Below are positions 62,069-64,000 of a stretch of 64,000 nucleotides of DNA, in pieces (within the stretch, counting starts at the first letter, position 1; every line of letters starts with the position of its first letter). A model generated the notes under the pieces. That model made no database searches and was not told the origin of the DNA. It saw nothing but the letters and a program-made list of their open reading frames with translations. The DNA is from Trichobilharzia szidati (taxonomy: Eukaryota; Platyhelminthes; Trematoda; Strigeidida; Schistosomatidae). The stretch spans positions 39,882,758 through 39,946,757 of the forward strand of contig OX235277.1 in NCBI GenBank assembly GCA_944472155.2. The letters run 5' to 3'. A program made the position numbers and the translations under genes.

Positions 62069-63655
62069 TTGGTTCATTTCACTTACTCTAATATTAACCA
62101 AGCCGTTAATACTCTTAAAAGCTCTAGTAGTGCCGGTTTTGACGGCATACCATCGTATCTATATAAACACGGTGGTTCTGACATTTCCGTTTTATTACTT
62201 AAGATTTTTACGATGTCCCTAGAAAGCCAAACCTATCGAGATAAATGGAAAACGACATTTATAGTATCTAAACACAAATCCGGATCAAAAACTGAAGTCA
62301 ACAACTATAGGCCAATCAATATTACACCCATAGTACCTAGAATCATTGAACGAATAGTTAAAGATGATATCCTCAAACATATGCTCAGCTGCAATATTCT
62401 AAGTCCATACCAACATGGATTCCTAAAATCCAGATCATGCATGACATGTCACCTTGACTTCTTTAACTATATAACTAGCAGCCGAGACAAACAACAACTA
62501 GTACTAGTCATCTACTTCGACATATCCAAAGCCTTTGACAGCGTTGACCATTTGCTTCTAATAAATAAGCTAAACTCTTTAGGAATAAGTAACCCATTAT
62601 TAGGATGGATTGAATCATTCCTTAACAATAGGTCCCAAGTAGTTAGACTGGGTTCTGTAAACTCTAAACCTAGTCCAGTCGCTTCTGGAGTAGTTCAAGG
62701 TAGCGTCTTAGGCCCCCTCCTATTCACTCTATATGTCAACGACATATGCAGCTGTTTCTCACTTGGTAAACCATTCATCTTTGCAGATGATCTTAAAGTA
62801 GCTTACACATTCCACTGTGATGACTTAGGGCACTTTCAGAAAGCTGTTCAGGAAGAACTAGATCGAGTTACTGCATGGTCCTCCACATGGAACCTAAAAT
62901 TCAACCTTAAAAAATGTGGTTGGACCTGTTTCGGTGCACCCTCAATAAACATTAAACTGGCACTTGAATCTCTTTACTTGCCTAAACTCCAAAGTGTTGC
63001 TGACCTAGGACTCAGGTACTCTAGTGACTTGACATTTTCCGAGCAAGTGGCGACACAGACGCGTAAATCGAGGATGCTCCTAGGATGCATACTCAGGAAT
63101 TTCCACAACTACGAGGCGAAGCTATTATTATATAAAACTTGTGTCAGACCACTACTTGAATATTGTCCATTTATTCTCAGCAGCACTCGCGTAAGTGACA
63201 AACTTAAAATAGAAAGTGTCCAATGGTACTTCACGTCTAAACTACTAGGATTTGACTGCGAAAAGGACTACACATCAAGGTGTATGACTCTAGGTATCGA
63301 CCCACTCTGGATGAGACGACTGAGCATTAACCTAACATTCTTCTTTAAAATCTTGCATAAAATATCATTCTCAGACAGCAAGGAGATACAGTTCTCACCG
63401 GAAGGCTCTTACAACCTTCGTAACCAAACGTGCAAAGTATCTAGGAAAAACTGTAAAACAGCACTCCGTGCAAACTTCTTCACAGTCATGTACTCTAAGA
63501 TCTGGAACAGTTTACCCCTAGAAATAAGGACCTGTCACTCTATTATAACCTTCAAACGCTTGCTATATAAACTGCTTCATCCCAATGACTATGCCACTCA
63601 CACCGCACCACTTATTTCCAAAATGCATGAGCTATTAGAACACTATAACGCCTAG
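62069..63655 (+). CDS. Reverse transcriptase of a CR1/Jockey-group LINE, endonuclease missing
   Basis: A 528-codon open frame without stops. RT domain from the first residues: SAGFDGIPSY (21-30), NNYRPINI (78-85), motif A VIYFDISKAFDSVDH (D151, D157), motif B GVVQGSVLGPLLF (207-219), catalytic FADD (238-241), then the C-terminal region with LLEYCPFILS, ESVQWYFTSKLLG and a terminal KIWNSLPLEIRTCHSIITFK segment typical of this group. The reading opens with TTG, the first ATG lies near codon 49, and a stop precedes it, so the endonuclease and any ORF1 were lost by truncation or deletion. It is a different family from the LINE at 2762-5990. RT chemistry could be intact but independent mobility is unlikely. 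Confidence 0.85.
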   Translation: MVHFTYSNINQAVNTLKSSSSAGFDGIPSYLYKHGGSDISVLLLKIFTMSLESQTYRDKWKTTFIVSKHKSGSKTEVNNYRPINITPIVPRIIERIVKDDILKHMLSCNILSPYQHGFLKSRSCMTCHLDFFNYITSSRDKQQLVLVIYFDISKAFDSVDHLLLINKLNSLGISNPLLGWIESFLNNRSQVVRLGSVNSKPSPVASGVVQGSVLGPLLFTLYVNDICSCFSLGKPFIFADDLKVAYTFHCDDLGHFQKAVQEELDRVTAWSSTWNLKFNLKKCGWTCFGAPSINIKLALESLYLPKLQSVADLGLRYSSDLTFSEQVATQTRKSRMLLGCILRNFHNYEAKLLLYKTCVRPLLEYCPFILSSTRVSDKLKIESVQWYFTSKLLGFDCEKDYTSRCMTLGIDPLWMRRLSINLTFFFKILHKISFSDSKEIQFSPEGSYNLRNQTCKVSRKNCKTALRANFFTVMYSKIWNSLPLEIRTCHSIITFKRLLYKLLHPNDYATHTAPLISKMHELLEHYNA

Positions 63656-64000
63656 ACTCATTACTAAATATTACGACACTAAATAAACTCTAAGACTTCG
63701 CAAAATTACATGAAAAACAACTAGATTATGGGTAGTGTTTACTATACAATGATATACATTTATAAACATTTATATGTACATAAAATAATAATGTTGTTTC
63801 CATATTTACATACTTTATCTCCCTGCTGAGCGTAATCTTCTATATACCTCCTGGTCGAGGTCGAACAACCCAACATCTAAACTGAAATGACCATTTATGT
63901 AAATTCAAACTCAAATTCCATGAACGATCCGATGCAACCACTTGAAAACGCTGGCTAACATTCTGTACAAGGAGTATTCTTGATCTGAAATAAAGAAGCA
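63656..64000 (+). other. Probable 3' UTR and flank of the RT element
   Basis: AT-rich sequence with AATAAA at 63682-63687 and again at 63989-63994 near the window end. No tail repeat marks the element end, so the 3' boundary is not set. Confidence 0.4.

Overview
The window looks like intergenic, transposon-packed DNA from a blood fluke (family Schistosomatidae, Schistosoma or a close relative). The AT-rich sequence is almost wholly made of element types known from schistosomes: Penelope-like elements (PLEs) with GIY-YIG endonucleases, RTE-type LINEs (SR2-like), CR1/Jockey-group LINEs, and tRNA-headed SINEs that carry a hammerhead ribozyme module (Sm-alpha type). I found no convincing host gene, rRNA or functional tRNA. 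Species-level assignment is inference. Two runs of exactly 500 N (30155-30654 and 57798-58297) are scaffold gaps of unknown true size.

Layout. 1-1385 is unassigned. 1386-6196 is a minus-strand PLE cut twice: by a 3.2-kb CR1/Jockey-group LINE with an intact 933-codon endonuclease/reverse-transcriptase ORF (3131-5932), and by a head-to-head pair of ribozyme SINEs (2235-2616). 6831-9500 holds a plus-strand PLE interrupted by an inverted-repeat element that is itself split by a SINE. 9500-10975 is another PLE carrying a second kind of tRNA-like SINE. From 11083 to the first gap (unit A), and from 30655 to about 53050 (unit B), the sequence is a direct duplication of roughly 20 kb. The two units are collinear except for one inverted block and several private insertions, so each serves as an empty-site control for the other. 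53175-57615 has more SINE, RTE and PLE pieces. 58298-60275 is a broken RTE element. 60280-61830 is unassigned. 62069-63655 is a long RT ORF of a second LINE that lacks its endonuclease.

How the parts work together. The LINEs supply reverse transcriptase (RT) in trans. The ribozyme SINEs and the 10003-10151 SINE are non-coding passengers, and the latter shares a 16-base 3' tail match with the CR1/Jockey-group LINE family. PLE 3' ends repeatedly occur as inverted pairs, and one such pair flanks the block inverted between units A and B.

The most interesting signals are: the hammerhead modules, all altered in core or stems, several with self-complementary stem III; a hammerhead-like or pseudoknotted terminal motif in one PLE family with two co-varying helices; insertions dated by A/B comparison, with target-site duplications; and the intact LINE. 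All family assignments were made by reading translations by eye; no database search was possible.
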